From positions 1-64,000 of the forward strand of contig NZ_JBMPIT010000004.1 in assembly GCF_049341845.1 (NCBI RefSeq): a stretch of 64,000 nt of DNA, given 5' to 3'. Shown here one piece after another: positions 31,907 to 40,352 of this stretch. This stretch comes from Curtobacterium guangdongense (GTDB taxonomy: Bacteria; Actinomycetota; Actinomycetes; Actinomycetales; Microbacteriaceae). How positions within the stretch are numbered: the first letter of the stretch is position 1; the number at the start of each line of letters is the position of its first letter. The notes under the pieces were generated by a model that did no database searches, was not told the origin of the DNA, and saw only the letters and a program-made list of their open reading frames with translations. The translations under genes and the position numbers were made by a program.

Positions 31907-32856
31907 CAGTCCACCTCCGGCTTCAGCGCCCGGATGTAGACGATCGAGAAGAGCGCCCCCACCACGAGCAGGATGGTCGCGATCGCGGTCCCGAAGCCGA
32001 GCTGCGAGAACTTGAACGCCTCCTGGTACGCCAGGATCGGCAGGGTCGACGAGTCCGTTCCGGGACCGCCGGCCGTCATCACGTAGATGAGGGTGAACAC
32101 CGACAGCGTCTGCAGTGTCGTCAGCATGAGGTTGGTGGAGATGGACCGGCGGATGACCGGAAGCGTGATGTAGACCAGGCGCTGCCAGCCGGTGGCGCCG
32201 TCGACCTCGGCCGACTCGGTGATCTCCTCGGGCACCTCCTGCACGGCGGCGGAGTACACGAGCATCGAGAACGCGGTGCCGCGCCAGATGTTCGCGAGGA
32301 TGATGCTGAGCATCGGGAGCGCGTACAGCCAGTTCGGCCCGGTGATCCCGATCAGCCCGAGGAACGAGTTGAGCGTGCCCTTGTCGTTGAAGAACGCGTA
32401 CGCGGCGAACGCGGCGACGATCTCCGGCAGGACCCAGGCGGCGACGACGAAGGTGCCGACGAGCCCGCGGATGACCTTGTTGGCGTTCCGCATGAGGAGC
32501 GCGAGCCCGAGACCGACGACGTTCTGGCCGACGACGGCCGAGGCGATGAGGAAGACCAGCGTCAGGACGACCGACTTCGGGAAGTCCTTGTCCTGGAACA
32601 GGTCGATGTAGTTCTTGAAGCCGATGAACTCCTGGTTCGCGGCGCCGGCGCCGGTCAGTGCGGAGTTCGTGAACGACCCGTAGAACGACGAGATCACGGG
32701 GCCGAGCAGGAAGATGACGAGGAGGACCACTGCGGGGAGGAGCGGGACCGCTCGTCCCACGTTCCGCAGTGGGCGCCGCTTGCGCGGCACGGGTGGGTCG
32801 GTGCGCCTCGGCGAACCGGGCGCCGACAACGTCGGCGCGATCGGGGTGCTGGTCAT
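31906..32856 (-). CDS. Carbohydrate ABC transporter permease (MalF type)
   Basis: The 316-residue protein has a basic cytoplasmic start, six helices beginning VPLLPAVVLLVIFLLGPVI and an EAA-type loop ITESAEVDGATGWQRLVYIT before LPVIRRSI. It pairs with the MalG-type permease downstream. The substrate is probably a mannoside, given the linked GH38 enzyme. Confidence 0.93.
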   Translation of the reverse strand: MTSTPIAPTLSAPGSPRRTDPPVPRKRRPLRNVGRAVPLLPAVVLLVIFLLGPVISSFYGSFTNSALTGAGAANQEFIGFKNYIDLFQDKDFPKSVVLTLVFLIASAVVGQNVVGLGLALLMRNANKVIRGLVGTFVVAAWVLPEIVAAFAAYAFFNDKGTLNSFLGLIGITGPNWLYALPMLSIILANIWRGTAFSMLVYSAAVQEVPEEITESAEVDGATGWQRLVYITLPVIRRSISTNLMLTTLQTLSVFTLIYVMTAGGPGTDSSTLPILAYQEAFKFSQLGFGTAIATILLVVGALFSIVYIRALKPEVD

Positions 32857-32903
32857 GCGGATGCCGCCTTCATGGGGTGCTGACGGAGCTCGAAGAGGGG
32901 AGA

Positions 32904-32951
32904 GACGGACTGGAGGCTCGTGGCGGGGCCGCTACGAGCCTCCAGTCCGTC
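32904..32951. terminator. GGAGGCTCGG-family inverted repeat inside the mannoside operon
   Basis: GACGGACTGGAGGCTCGTGG (from 32904) pairs with the complementary arm ending at 32951 (one G-T difference in 21 bases, six-base loop). It lies between the binding-protein gene and the first permease gene. Here it might stabilise the upstream mRNA or attenuate expression of the permeases rather than end the operon. Confidence 0.6.
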
Positions 32952-32962
32952 ATGTGGTCACG

Positions 32963-34321
32963 TCAGCCGACGTCGACCGTCTTGTCCTTGCCGACCACGC
33001 CGATCAGGGACTGGTCGTAGGTGGCAGCCGCCTGCTTCGGCGTCTGCTGGCCGGTCATCACCGATTCCATGGCGACCTGGATGGCGTTCGAGATCTGCGA
33101 GTAGTCACTCGTCGCCGGGCGGAAGTTCGTGTGTTCCACGAGCCCGGAGAAGAACTTGAACGTCGGGTTGGATGCGTCGTACTTCGGGTCCTCGGAGACG
33201 TCCTTGCGGACGGCGATCTGCGAGTTCTCGATGTCGTACTTCATCGAGCCGTCCTTGTTGAGGAACGTCGAGATGAAGTCGAACGCGGCCTGCGGGTTCT
33301 TCGAGTTCTTGCCCACCGCGAGCGTCCAGCCACCGGACATGCTGTTGTAGCCGGGAGCCTGCCCGTTCTGCGTCGGCATCGGTGCCTGGCCCATCACCGT
33401 CGACCAGTCCGCCCACGGAGCGGTGCCGGACTTCAGCCACGTGCCGGACTGCCACGACCCGTCGAGGTCGATCGCGAGCTGGCCCTTGGGGAGCCAGGTC
33501 TGCGCGATCGTGGTGCCGACGTTGGTGTCGAGCGCCTGCTGCGGTGTCGGGCCGAGGCCGCCCTGGTAGACGTCCTTGATGAACTGCAGGGAGTCCTCGA
33601 ACTGCTTCGAGCCGGTGACCCACTTGCCGTTCTTGTAGAGCGTGTTGCCCTTGCCGTCGGCGCCGTACAGGAGCATCTCGAAGCCCTGCATCGTCGACGC
33701 CTCACCCTGCGGCTTGCCGGAGTAGACGTTGAACGGGATGACGTCGGGCTTCTTCTCCTTGATGGTCTTCGCCGCCGCGAGCACGTCGTCCCAGGTCTTG
33801 GGCTGCCACGGGACGGGGAGGCCGACCTCCTTGAAGATGTCCTTGTTGTACCAGAGGGCGCGAGTGTCGGTGCCCATCGGGACGCCGTAGATCTTGCCGT
33901 CGTCGCCCTGACCCGCCTGCTTGGCGTTGTCGTAGAACTGGTCCCACTCCTTCCACTTCGCCGTGTACTTGTCGAGCGGCAGGAGGTAGCCGGCCTCGGC
34001 GTCGGCCTTCACGAGGAAGGTGTCTTCGTACATGACGTCGGGAGCGGTCGCGGGCGCCTTGTTCATCAGCGCGAGCTTCGTGTAGTAGTCGTTCTCCTGT
34101 GCCTGGATCGGCACGAGGGTGACCTTGACGCCCGGGTGCTCCTTCTCGTAGGTCTTCTTGACGACCTTCATCTGGGCATCGAGCTGTTGGAAGGAACCGA
34201 ACTTCTGGTACGCGATCTTGATCGTGTCACTCGAGGCGGACCCCGAGCTCGAGCAGCCTGCCAGGCCGAGCGCGGCGACTGCCACGGCTGCGAGTCCGGC
34301 GATGATTCGGGTGCGTTTCAT
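32963..34321 (-). CDS. Carbohydrate ABC transporter substrate-binding lipoprotein
   Basis: Family-1 extracellular solute-binding protein, 452 residues. The lipoprotein signal is MKRTRIIAGLAAVAVAALG followed by the lipobox LAGC near residues 20-23. The mature part has family features such as YDNAKQAGQGDDGKIYGVPM, RALWYNKDIFKEVGLPVP and the C-terminal GGWTLAVGKNSKNP. The ATG has GGAGCACCG upstream. TTGACA lies about 85 bases before the gene, so this is a leadered transcript. It heads the mannoside uptake operon. Confidence 0.93.
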   Translation of the reverse strand: MKRTRIIAGLAAVAVAALGLAGCSSSGSASSDTIKIAYQKFGSFQQLDAQMKVVKKTYEKEHPGVKVTLVPIQAQENDYYTKLALMNKAPATAPDVMYEDTFLVKADAEAGYLLPLDKYTAKWKEWDQFYDNAKQAGQGDDGKIYGVPMGTDTRALWYNKDIFKEVGLPVPWQPKTWDDVLAAAKTIKEKKPDVIPFNVYSGKPQGEASTMQGFEMLLYGADGKGNTLYKNGKWVTGSKQFEDSLQFIKDVYQGGLGPTPQQALDTNVGTTIAQTWLPKGQLAIDLDGSWQSGTWLKSGTAPWADWSTVMGQAPMPTQNGQAPGYNSMSGGWTLAVGKNSKNPQAAFDFISTFLNKDGSMKYDIENSQIAVRKDVSEDPKYDASNPTFKFFSGLVEHTNFRPATSDYSQISNAIQVAMESVMTGQQTPKQAAATYDQSLIGVVGKDKTVDVG

Positions 34322-34403
34322 CGGTGCTCCTTTGCACAGGTGATGTGTGCGCGGGCCCCATCGCTCGCGTACAGGGGTTACTCCACCGTATGGACTTATT
34401 GCT

Positions 34404-34409
34404 TGTCAA
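34404..34409 (-). promoter_or_regulatory. Consensus -35 (TTGACA) of the mannoside operon
   Basis: Read on the minus strand, TTGACA lies 83-88 bases before the ATG at 34321, inside the short palindrome CTTGACAAG that may be part of a LacI/ROK-type operator. No clear TAnnnT at 17-18 bases was found, so the exact promoter is uncertain. Confidence 0.4.
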
Positions 34410-34483
34410 GGGGTTCCCGGACATTGGCGCACGGTTCGTGACCCGGGGTGCGCGGTCGTGCGCGGGTCCGGGGCGGGTCGAAA

Positions 34484-34522
34484 CGCGCGTAGGAGGTCGG
34501 TTTTTCCGACCTCCTACGCGCG
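34484..34522. terminator. CGCGCGTAGG-family perfect hairpin
   Basis: CGCGCGTAGGAGGTCGG (34484-34500) and its exact complement (34506-34522) enclose a TTTTT loop, and flanking CGAA/TTCG extend the stem with one mismatch. It lies downstream of phzF and upstream of the mannoside operon. Confidence 0.65.
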
Positions 34523-34563
34523 ATTCGGCTTCCTATTGCAGGCGTTGTGGGCAAGAACGCTCG

Positions 34564-35394
34564 TCAGATCGGGGTCGCGCCGCCCCGGACGGTGATGCCG
34601 CCGGACGCGGGGACGTCCACGTGCAGGATGCTCGGGCGACCGACGTGGCGGCCCTGCCGGATCACGACGTGGTCCCCGGCGCCGGCCTTGCCGATCGCGC
34701 GGAGGTAGGCGCCCGTCGACGCCGCGGCGGATCCCGTCGCCGGGTCCTCGGTGATGCGGCCGACCGGGAAGAGGTTCCGCGCCTCGTACTCCCCCGGGCC
34801 CGTCGGGTGCAGCACGGTGACCGTCCCCGCCCAGCCCCGCTCGCGCTTGAGGTCAGCGAGCGCTGCCGGGTCGAAGCGGAACTGGTGGAAGCGCTCCGCG
34901 TCGTCGAGCACCACGACGGGATGCCAGTTGCCGGCGTAGGACTCGAGCAGCGGGTACCCGTCGGCGACGTCGTCCGTGGTCAGGCCGAGCAGCTCGAGGA
35001 GCGCAGCGGGATCGAAGTCCCGGGTGGCCGGTTCGACGCTCGTCATCGCGACCTGGACCGCCCCGTGCTCGTCCCGCGTCGCGTCGAGTGCGATGTCGCC
35101 GGCGATGGTGGTGAACGTCCGCGGGCCGACACCGTGCCGTTCCGCGAGGGCCACCGCGAGCGCGACGGTCGCGTGACCGCAGAACGGGACCTCGGCGCCC
35201 GGGGAGAAGTACCGCACGCGGAGGCTCTGTGCGGTCTCGCCCGTCACGAACGCGGTCTCGGGGTACCCGACCTCGGCAGCGATCGCGAGCATCTCCTCGG
35301 CGGACAACGCGCCGGCGTCGAGGACCAGTCCGGCGGGGTTGCCGCCCCCTGGTTCGGAGGCGAACGCGGTGTAGCGGAGGACGTCAGGCTGCAT
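34564..35394 (-). CDS. PhzF family isomerase/epimerase
   Basis: Member of the PhzF phenazine biosynthesis-like family (diaminopimelate-epimerase fold), 276 residues. Motifs are GGGNPAGLVLD, PETAFV, the CGHATVALAVALAE segment and TEDPATGSAA. The family's catalytic Glu is probably the one in GYPETAFV. There are no other phenazine genes here, so a role in a different isomerisation is more likely. It is flanked by palindromes on both sides and appears monocistronic. Confidence 0.92.
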   Translation of the reverse strand: MQPDVLRYTAFASEPGGGNPAGLVLDAGALSAEEMLAIAAEVGYPETAFVTGETAQSLRVRYFSPGAEVPFCGHATVALAVALAERHGVGPRTFTTIAGDIALDATRDEHGAVQVAMTSVEPATRDFDPAALLELLGLTTDDVADGYPLLESYAGNWHPVVVLDDAERFHQFRFDPAALADLKRERGWAGTVTVLHPTGPGEYEARNLFPVGRITEDPATGSAAASTGAYLRAIGKAGAGDHVVIRQGRHVGRPSILHVDVPASGGITVRGGATPI

Positions 35395-35458
35395 GCTCCC
35401 AGCGTGCCACGGACCGGCGCTCGGGCTGGGTGGCCGTTTCGCGCGTAGGAGGTCGAAA

Positions 35459-35497
35459 CGCGCGTAGGAGGCCCGAACTTCCGACCACCTACGCGCG
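35459..35497. repeat. CGCGCGTAGG-family palindrome, two left arms
   Basis: CGCGCGTAGGAGG (35459) pairs with CCACCTACGCGCG (ending 35497) with one mismatch, around CCCGAACTTCCGA. A second copy of the left arm, CGCGCGTAGGAGGTCG, begins at 35440. It lies between phzF and the lamin-tail protein gene. Confidence 0.6.
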
Positions 35498-35545
35498 ATT
35501 CGGCTTTCCACCGCACGTGCCATGGGTCGGAACGCGTGTTCACGG

Positions 35546-35589
35546 CGGACGGGAGGCACGGTGCCAGCTGGCACCGTGCCTCCCGTCCG
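35546..35589. terminator. 44-bp perfect palindrome after the lamin-tail protein gene
   Basis: Two 22-base arms (CGGACGGGAGGCACGGTGCC plus two bases) abut without a spacer and are perfectly complementary. This is the GGAGGCACGG variant of the palindrome at 21607-21650, placed nine bases past the stop codon. Confidence 0.65.
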
Positions 35590-35597
35590 GCCTCTGG

Positions 35598-37949
35598 TTA
35601 CGCGACGCTGGCGCGGCGGCGACGTGCCACCAGCACGCCCGCACCGGCAGCGAGGAGCAGCAGCGCTGCGGCGATGCCGCCCGTCAGGTCCGCACCCGTG
35701 AACGCGAGCGCACCGCTCACCGGATCGATCCGGATCGTCGTCCAGCCGATGAGCGTGCCGTCAGCAGCCGTCACCGCGAGACGGTGCGACCCCGCTGGTG
35801 TGTCAGCGGGGATCGTCACCCGCACCGTCCCGTCAGCGGCGACCGTCACCGTGCCCAGCAGCGTCGGTGTCGAGAACATCCACACGCTCACCCGCTGGCC
35901 CGCGTACTGCGTGCCGACACCGATCGTGATCGTCTCACCCGGTCGAGCCGACGACGGCGCCGTGACCGTGCCACGGGTCGCATCCGTCAGCGACGACTCC
36001 GACGGAGCAACCGGCGCCGAACCAGCACCCGGAGTCGGAGCCGGCGTCTGATCGACACCCGGATCCGTACCAGGGTCAGTCGGGTCCGTGCCGGGGTCGG
36101 TCGGCGGCGTGCCACCGTCGTCCGTGCCCGGGTAGGTGCCCGTCCGCAGCGAGAACCCGTCGGTGTCGTTGTCGTCCGCGTAGAACGTCTGACGCACCCC
36201 GTCGGTGCTGCCGTCCGTGATCGCGAAGCCCTCGTTCGCGAGCGCGCGGTCGGCGTTCGCCGGCGCCTCGTACACGGTGTCGAGCGTGAAGACGCCGTCC
36301 TGGACGCTGTACAGCGCGGTCCGGCCGGCGCAGGCGTCGTCGCAGACCACCCAGAGGGCGTCGAGCGTCGGGTCGAACTGCACGTCGGCGACGACCGCGA
36401 ACGGCGAGGCGATCGTGGCCACGCGCTGGAACGAGCCGTCGTCCATCAGGGCGTAGGCGTAGGTACTGGCGGTGCCCTCGACGCCGACGAAGAAGAGCCC
36501 GGCACCGTGTCCGGCGTAGGTCGACGGCGAGTACGTCGCGCCGGTGTGCTCGTCCGTGAAGCCGTGCGCGGTGAGCCAGGCGTCGGGGATCCAGGTGACG
36601 CCCTCGAGGCCGGAGTTCGCACCGAGGCCGGGGAAGTCGGCCGCGAGGTTCCACTCGTCCGTGGCGTCGAGCGCCCGCTCGGAGCCGTCGGACGTGGCGA
36701 AGCGCAGGACCGCCGGGCGACTCGTCGAGGACACGTCGTTGTTGCGCTCCGTCGAGACGTAGACGGCGCCGGGGTCGTCCGACGTCACCGTGACCCCCTC
36801 GGCGTCGGGCGTGCCGGAGCCGTCGGCGTAGTGCAGCGTGGTGCCCGCCGCGTTCGACGGTGCCCAGCCACCCGCGCCGTCGGAGACCATGCGGTAGAGC
36901 AGGCCGTCGCCGTTCTGGACGCCCCAGAGCACCCCGCCGTCCTTCGCGGTCGGGGACGGCTGCCAGTCGAGGCCGCTCAGGTCGCCGGAGAAGGTGTCCT
37001 CGTCGTCGAGCACCGTCTCGTCCGGGCTCCCGGGCCATGCCTTCGCCGTGACGACGCCGGCGAACTCGTTCGCAGCACCCTTCGTCGGCGAAGCGGTCAC
37101 GGCGAAGTCACCCGTGCCGTCCGGGTTCCGGCCGTACGTCGTGGCGGCGTGCGCGGTCCACGAGTACGAGTCGACGAGCTCACCGGTCGGGCTGAACAGC
37201 CGCGCGGAGTCGGCCTTGCCGAGCCCGAAGCCGAAGTCGGCCTCGTCGAGGACGGTGAACCCGCCGGCGGCGAGAGTCGTGCCGGCCGGGATCGAGTAGC
37301 CGTGGGTGTCGTCGTCGTCCGTGAAGACGTACCCGCCGAGGTCGATCGAGGTCGTGCCGGTGTTCGTCAGCTCCACCCAGTCACCCGGGACACCGTCCTG
37401 CGACTCGACCTCGTTGATGCGCACGGGCGAGGAGCAGTCGTTCGCCGCACCCTTGGTCGACTTCGTGGTGTCGACGAGGTCGCCGGTGCCGTCCGGGCAG
37501 CGGCCGTACGTGACCTTCGCGTGCTGCTGGTACGCGTAGTCGAGGACGAGCGCGCCCGTGGTGTCGAAGATCCGGACCTCGTCCGGGTTCCCGAGGCCGA
37601 AGTCGAAGCCGTCCGCGGTGGTCGACTTCCCGTTGAGCACGAAGTAGCCACCGGGTGCGACGACCGATCCCGCGGGGAGCACGTAAGGGGTGTGCTCGTC
37701 GCTGTCGTCGAGCATCGAGTACCCGCTGATGTCGATCGCTGCGGACGAGGTGTTCTTCAGCTCCACCCAGTCGACGTCGTCGCCGTTGGACTCGACCTCG
37801 TTGATGACGAGCCCGTCGGGTGCGGCGGCGGTCGTCGTGGCGGCGGTGCTCGGCGTCACGGCGACCGCCGGTGCGCTGGCGAGGACGCCGGCGACGAGCA
37901 CGGCACCGGCCGCGGCTGCTGCGCCGAGGCGGAGGACAGGGGTGGGCAT
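35598..37949 (-). CDS. Cell-wall-anchored protein with two lamin-tail domains
   Basis: Exported surface protein of 783 residues. A signal peptide (LRLGAAAAAGAVLVAGVLA) is followed by two lamin-tail domains (about 45-160 and 180-300), both starting with INEVES and containing DWVEL. Next comes a beta-propeller-like region (about 310-610; VLWGVQNGDGLLYRM, NSGLEGVTWIPDAWL) resembling esterase-like phytase domains, a DPGTDPTDPGTDPG linker, an Ig-like repeat, and a sorting signal LAFTG, membrane helix and RRRRA tail. LAFTG fits class E (LAxTG) sortases. The product is probably wall-anchored; its substrate is unknown. ATG 37949 is chosen for the signal peptide. Confidence 0.87.
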   Translation of the reverse strand: MPTPVLRLGAAAAAGAVLVAGVLASAPAVAVTPSTAATTTAAAPDGLVINEVESNGDDVDWVELKNTSSAAIDISGYSMLDDSDEHTPYVLPAGSVVAPGGYFVLNGKSTTADGFDFGLGNPDEVRIFDTTGALVLDYAYQQHAKVTYGRCPDGTGDLVDTTKSTKGAANDCSSPVRINEVESQDGVPGDWVELTNTGTTSIDLGGYVFTDDDDTHGYSIPAGTTLAAGGFTVLDEADFGFGLGKADSARLFSPTGELVDSYSWTAHAATTYGRNPDGTGDFAVTASPTKGAANEFAGVVTAKAWPGSPDETVLDDEDTFSGDLSGLDWQPSPTAKDGGVLWGVQNGDGLLYRMVSDGAGGWAPSNAAGTTLHYADGSGTPDAEGVTVTSDDPGAVYVSTERNNDVSSTSRPAVLRFATSDGSERALDATDEWNLAADFPGLGANSGLEGVTWIPDAWLTAHGFTDEHTGATYSPSTYAGHGAGLFFVGVEGTASTYAYALMDDGSFQRVATIASPFAVVADVQFDPTLDALWVVCDDACAGRTALYSVQDGVFTLDTVYEAPANADRALANEGFAITDGSTDGVRQTFYADDNDTDGFSLRTGTYPGTDDGGTPPTDPGTDPTDPGTDPGVDQTPAPTPGAGSAPVAPSESSLTDATRGTVTAPSSARPGETITIGVGTQYAGQRVSVWMFSTPTLLGTVTVAADGTVRVTIPADTPAGSHRLAVTAADGTLIGWTTIRIDPVSGALAFTGADLTGGIAAALLLLAAGAGVLVARRRRASVA

Positions 37950-38059
37950 GCAGGATCCTTCGAGCGGGACGGCGGGGACCTGCACGACTGTTCAGCACCC
38001 GGGCGTCCGGGCGGTGTCGCGGCGGTGAACGACAGGTGTCGCCACGAACGCGGCGACGG

Positions 38060-38146
38060 CGGACGAGCAGGCGCCCGCCCGTCAGCGCCGGACGAGCAGG
38101 TGCCCGCCCGTCAGCGCCGGACGAGCAGGTGCCCGCCCGTCAGCGC
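38060..38146 (-). repeat. 29-bp unit repeated three times, copying the ROK gene 3' end
   Basis: Units at 38060-38088, 38089-38117 and 38118-38146 are identical except for one base, and a fourth partial match starts at 38147. Each contains TCAGCGCCGGA, which on the minus strand is the codons for the last residues of the ROK protein plus its TGA. The gene end has thus been duplicated in tandem downstream. Confidence 0.85.
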
Positions 38147-39387
38147 CGGATGAGCAACGCGCTCGCCCGCGGCGACAACGCGGCGTCGAGCACCAGGCAC
38201 GCGGCCCCGACCGCGGCGACGTCCGCCCCACGGTCACTCTCCACGACGGTGACCGGGTGCTTCGGGACGAGGAGCGGCGACCCCGTGATCGCCTCGCGGG
38301 CAGCCGGAAGCGCAGCAGCCGAGATGCGGGACCAGAACGGCCCGCCGAACACGACGCGGTCGATGTCGAGCAGGTTCACGATGAGCACGGCAGCGCGTCC
38401 CATGACGGTGCCGGCGTCGGCAGCGAGTTCGAGTGCCGTCTCGTCACCGTCGTCGATCGCCGCCGCCAGCGCGTCCCACGCGCGGTCGACGGCCTCGACG
38501 TCCGACGGCGCGACGACACCGAGGTCGAGCCCCCGCGACGCGGCGATGCCGACGAGACGCTCCGGCGCGACGGCGGAACCCACCTCGCCCCGGTCGGCAG
38601 CGCTGTCCGGCGTCCCGCTGAGGACACCGAGTTCGACCATCAGGTGTCCGGCGTCTCCCGCGTTCGCGCCGGTCCCGCGCACGGGTTCGTGGTCGATGAC
38701 GAGCCCGACACCGAACCCGGTCCCGAAGTACACGAACGCGAAGTTCCTCGCCGACGACTCCCCTGCCAGGAACATCTCGCCGACCGCGGCCGCGGTGACG
38801 TCCTTCTCGAGCAGGACCGGGTGTCCGGTGGCCTCGGCGAGGGCGTCCCGCAGGGGCACGTCCCGCCACCGGGGCAGGAACGGCGGGTCGACGACGATGC
38901 CCGCGTCGATGTCGATCGGACCGGGGCTGGCGATGCCGACACCGAGCACGGCGTCGCGGTCCACCTCGGCGTCCGCGATGAGGCGGTCCACCGCCGAGGC
39001 CATCGTGCGCACGACCTGGTCGGGGTCGTCCGCGGTCGGGGTGGACGTGGTGGTCGAGCCGACGACGGTGCCGGCGAGGTCGAGCAGGACGTAGGTGACG
39101 ACGGCCGGGTCGACGTGCACACCGACCGCGAACCGACTGCCCGCTTCGAGCCGGAGGATGGTCCGGGGTTTGCCGCGCCCGGACACGATCGTGCCCGACT
39201 CGACGATCATCCCCGCGTCGATGAGGAACCGGGTGACGTTCGACACCGTCTGCGCGCTGAGCCCCGTGCGACCGGCGAGCTCCACACGACTCAGTCCGTC
39301 GGGCGACCGTCGGACGGCGTCGAGCACAACGGTGCGGTTGAACCCGCCGATCGACGGCAGGTTCGCGCCGCGCCGGTGTTCCGCCAT
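38140..39387 (-). CDS. ROK family transcriptional regulator
   Basis: NagC/XylR-type sugar regulator of 415 residues. The N-terminal HTH (RVELAGRTGLSAQTVSNVTR, about 32-52) precedes a ROK domain with GIASPGPIDIDAG and FGTGFGVGLVIDHEPVRG. The zinc motif of ROK kinases (CxCGxxGCxE) is absent: the region reads GHLMVELGVLSGTPDSAADR with no cysteines. This suggests a ligand sensor without kinase activity. It may control the nearby mannoside operon, although 3.8 kb and other genes separate them. The ATG lies six bases past TATGGT (leaderless pattern). Confidence 0.88.
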   Translation of the reverse strand: MAEHRRGANLPSIGGFNRTVVLDAVRRSPDGLSRVELAGRTGLSAQTVSNVTRFLIDAGMIVESGTIVSGRGKPRTILRLEAGSRFAVGVHVDPAVVTYVLLDLAGTVVGSTTTSTPTADDPDQVVRTMASAVDRLIADAEVDRDAVLGVGIASPGPIDIDAGIVVDPPFLPRWRDVPLRDALAEATGHPVLLEKDVTAAAVGEMFLAGESSARNFAFVYFGTGFGVGLVIDHEPVRGTGANAGDAGHLMVELGVLSGTPDSAADRGEVGSAVAPERLVGIAASRGLDLGVVAPSDVEAVDRAWDALAAAIDDGDETALELAADAGTVMGRAAVLIVNLLDIDRVVFGGPFWSRISAAALPAAREAITGSPLLVPKHPVTVVESDRGADVAAVGAACLVLDAALSPRASALLIRR

Positions 39388-39393
39388 GTCTGG

Positions 39394-39399
39394 ACCATA
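39394..39399 (-). promoter_or_regulatory. -10 element of the ROK gene
   Basis: TATGGT on the minus strand, six bases before the ATG at 39387, without a ribosome binding site. Confidence 0.5.
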
Positions 39400-39498
39400 T
39401 CGTGCCGTGTCCGCCGTGCGACCCACCGTGTCGCCGCCCCCCCCTCTCCGCCTCACCCGGGACGGGCGACCCACTGGCCCCCGCACGGGTACCACCGT

Positions 39499-39504
39499 TA
39501 GCCT
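39499..39504 (+). promoter_or_regulatory. -10 element of the GNAT gene at 39511
   Basis: TAGCCT lies six bases before the ATG at 39511, with no ribosome binding site. Confidence 0.5.
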
Positions 39505-39510
39505 GACCGC

Positions 39511-39963
39511 ATGACGGACCTCCGCCTCGAAGAACTCTCCGCAGCGACCGCCGCAGCGGCCAACTCCCTGACGCTCAAGCCGGGGCAGGAGCAGTTCGTG
39601 CAGCCCACGACCTACGGCGTCGCCGAGTCCGACGTCAAGCCGAGCGCGTCGTGGCCCCGTGTCGTGCTCGACGGCGACGAGGTCGTCGGACTGATCATCG
39701 GCAGCTTCGACGCCGACAACCCGCAGGAAGAGCTGCAGGCCTGCATCTGGCGCGTCAACGTGTCCGCCACCGCACAGGGCAGGGGCATCGGACGCTTCGC
39801 GGTGCACGGCCTCGCGGACGAGGCCCGCAGCCGCGGCTTCGAACGCCTCACCGTCGTGTACGAACCCGGCGAGGGCAGCCCCGAGGAGTTCTTCCGTGCG
39901 GTCGGCTTCGACGTCGTCCGCGAGACCCAGTACGGCGACCACTTCGCGGTGCTCTCGCTGTAG
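39511..39963 (+). CDS. GNAT family N-acetyltransferase
   Basis: The 150-residue single-domain acetyltransferase has the CoA-binding segment VSATAQGRGIGRFAVHGLAD (Q-x-x-G-x-G type) near residue 90 and the C-terminal FFRAVGFDVV. It loosely resembles diamine N-acetyltransferases, but the substrate is not predictable. Start ATG 39511 fits the leaderless -10. Its stop overlaps the next start by one base. Confidence 0.85.
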   Translation: MTDLRLEELSAATAAAANSLTLKPGQEQFVQPTTYGVAESDVKPSASWPRVVLDGDEVVGLIIGSFDADNPQEELQACIWRVNVSATAQGRGIGRFAVHGLADEARSRGFERLTVVYEPGEGSPEEFFRAVGFDVVRETQYGDHFAVLSL

Positions 39964-40352
39964 TGGAACCGGCAGCACCGATCGACGACTTCGGCATCGC
40001 CGTGGCCGAGGTGGTGCGCACGATCCCGCCAGGGCGCGTGATGACCTACGGCGACGTCGCCGCAGCGCTCGGCTCGAAGGCGTCCCGCGCCGTCGGCAAG
40101 GTGATGGCGCACGAGGGCGCCGATCTGCCGTGGTGGCGCGTGGTGCGGTCCGGCGGGCTCCCGCCCGTCCACCACGAGGCGCGTGCGCTCGAGCAGTACC
40201 GGGTCGAGGGCACGCCGCTCACGTGGCGCGACACGACCTGGAGGCTCGACATGCGTCGGGCGCGCTGGTCGCCTGACGCAGATGGCCACGACGACGACGA
40301 TCAGGACGGTCGCGACGAGGGCGACCCGAACTTCCCCCGCGACCCGTTCTAG
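39963..40352 (+). CDS. Alkyltransferase-like protein (MGMT family without the active cysteine)
   Basis: The 129-residue protein has the MGMT DNA-binding domain: VAEVVRTIPPGRVMTYGDVA, then VGKVMAHEGADLPWWRVVRS. Where MGMT has PCHRV the sequence reads PWWRV, replacing the alkyl-acceptor Cys with Trp. This is typical of ATL proteins, which bind O6-alkylguanine and hand it to nucleotide excision repair. The C-terminus is an acidic tail rich in Asp. Its TAG stop shares bases with the opposite-strand stop of the DUF805 gene. Confidence 0.9.
   Translation: MEPAAPIDDFGIAVAEVVRTIPPGRVMTYGDVAAALGSKASRAVGKVMAHEGADLPWWRVVRSGGLPPVHHEARALEQYRVEGTPLTWRDTTWRLDMRRARWSPDADGHDDDDQDGRDEGDPNFPRDPF

Noticed and set aside
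34564..35394. PhzF gene considered as a sign of phenazine biosynthesis
   Set aside because: No phzA, B, D, E or G homologue lies nearby; PhzF-like proteins are widespread in other roles.
38060..38146. 29-bp tandem units considered as a CRISPR array
   Set aside because: Units abut without spacers and copy the end of a coding gene; no cas genes are nearby.
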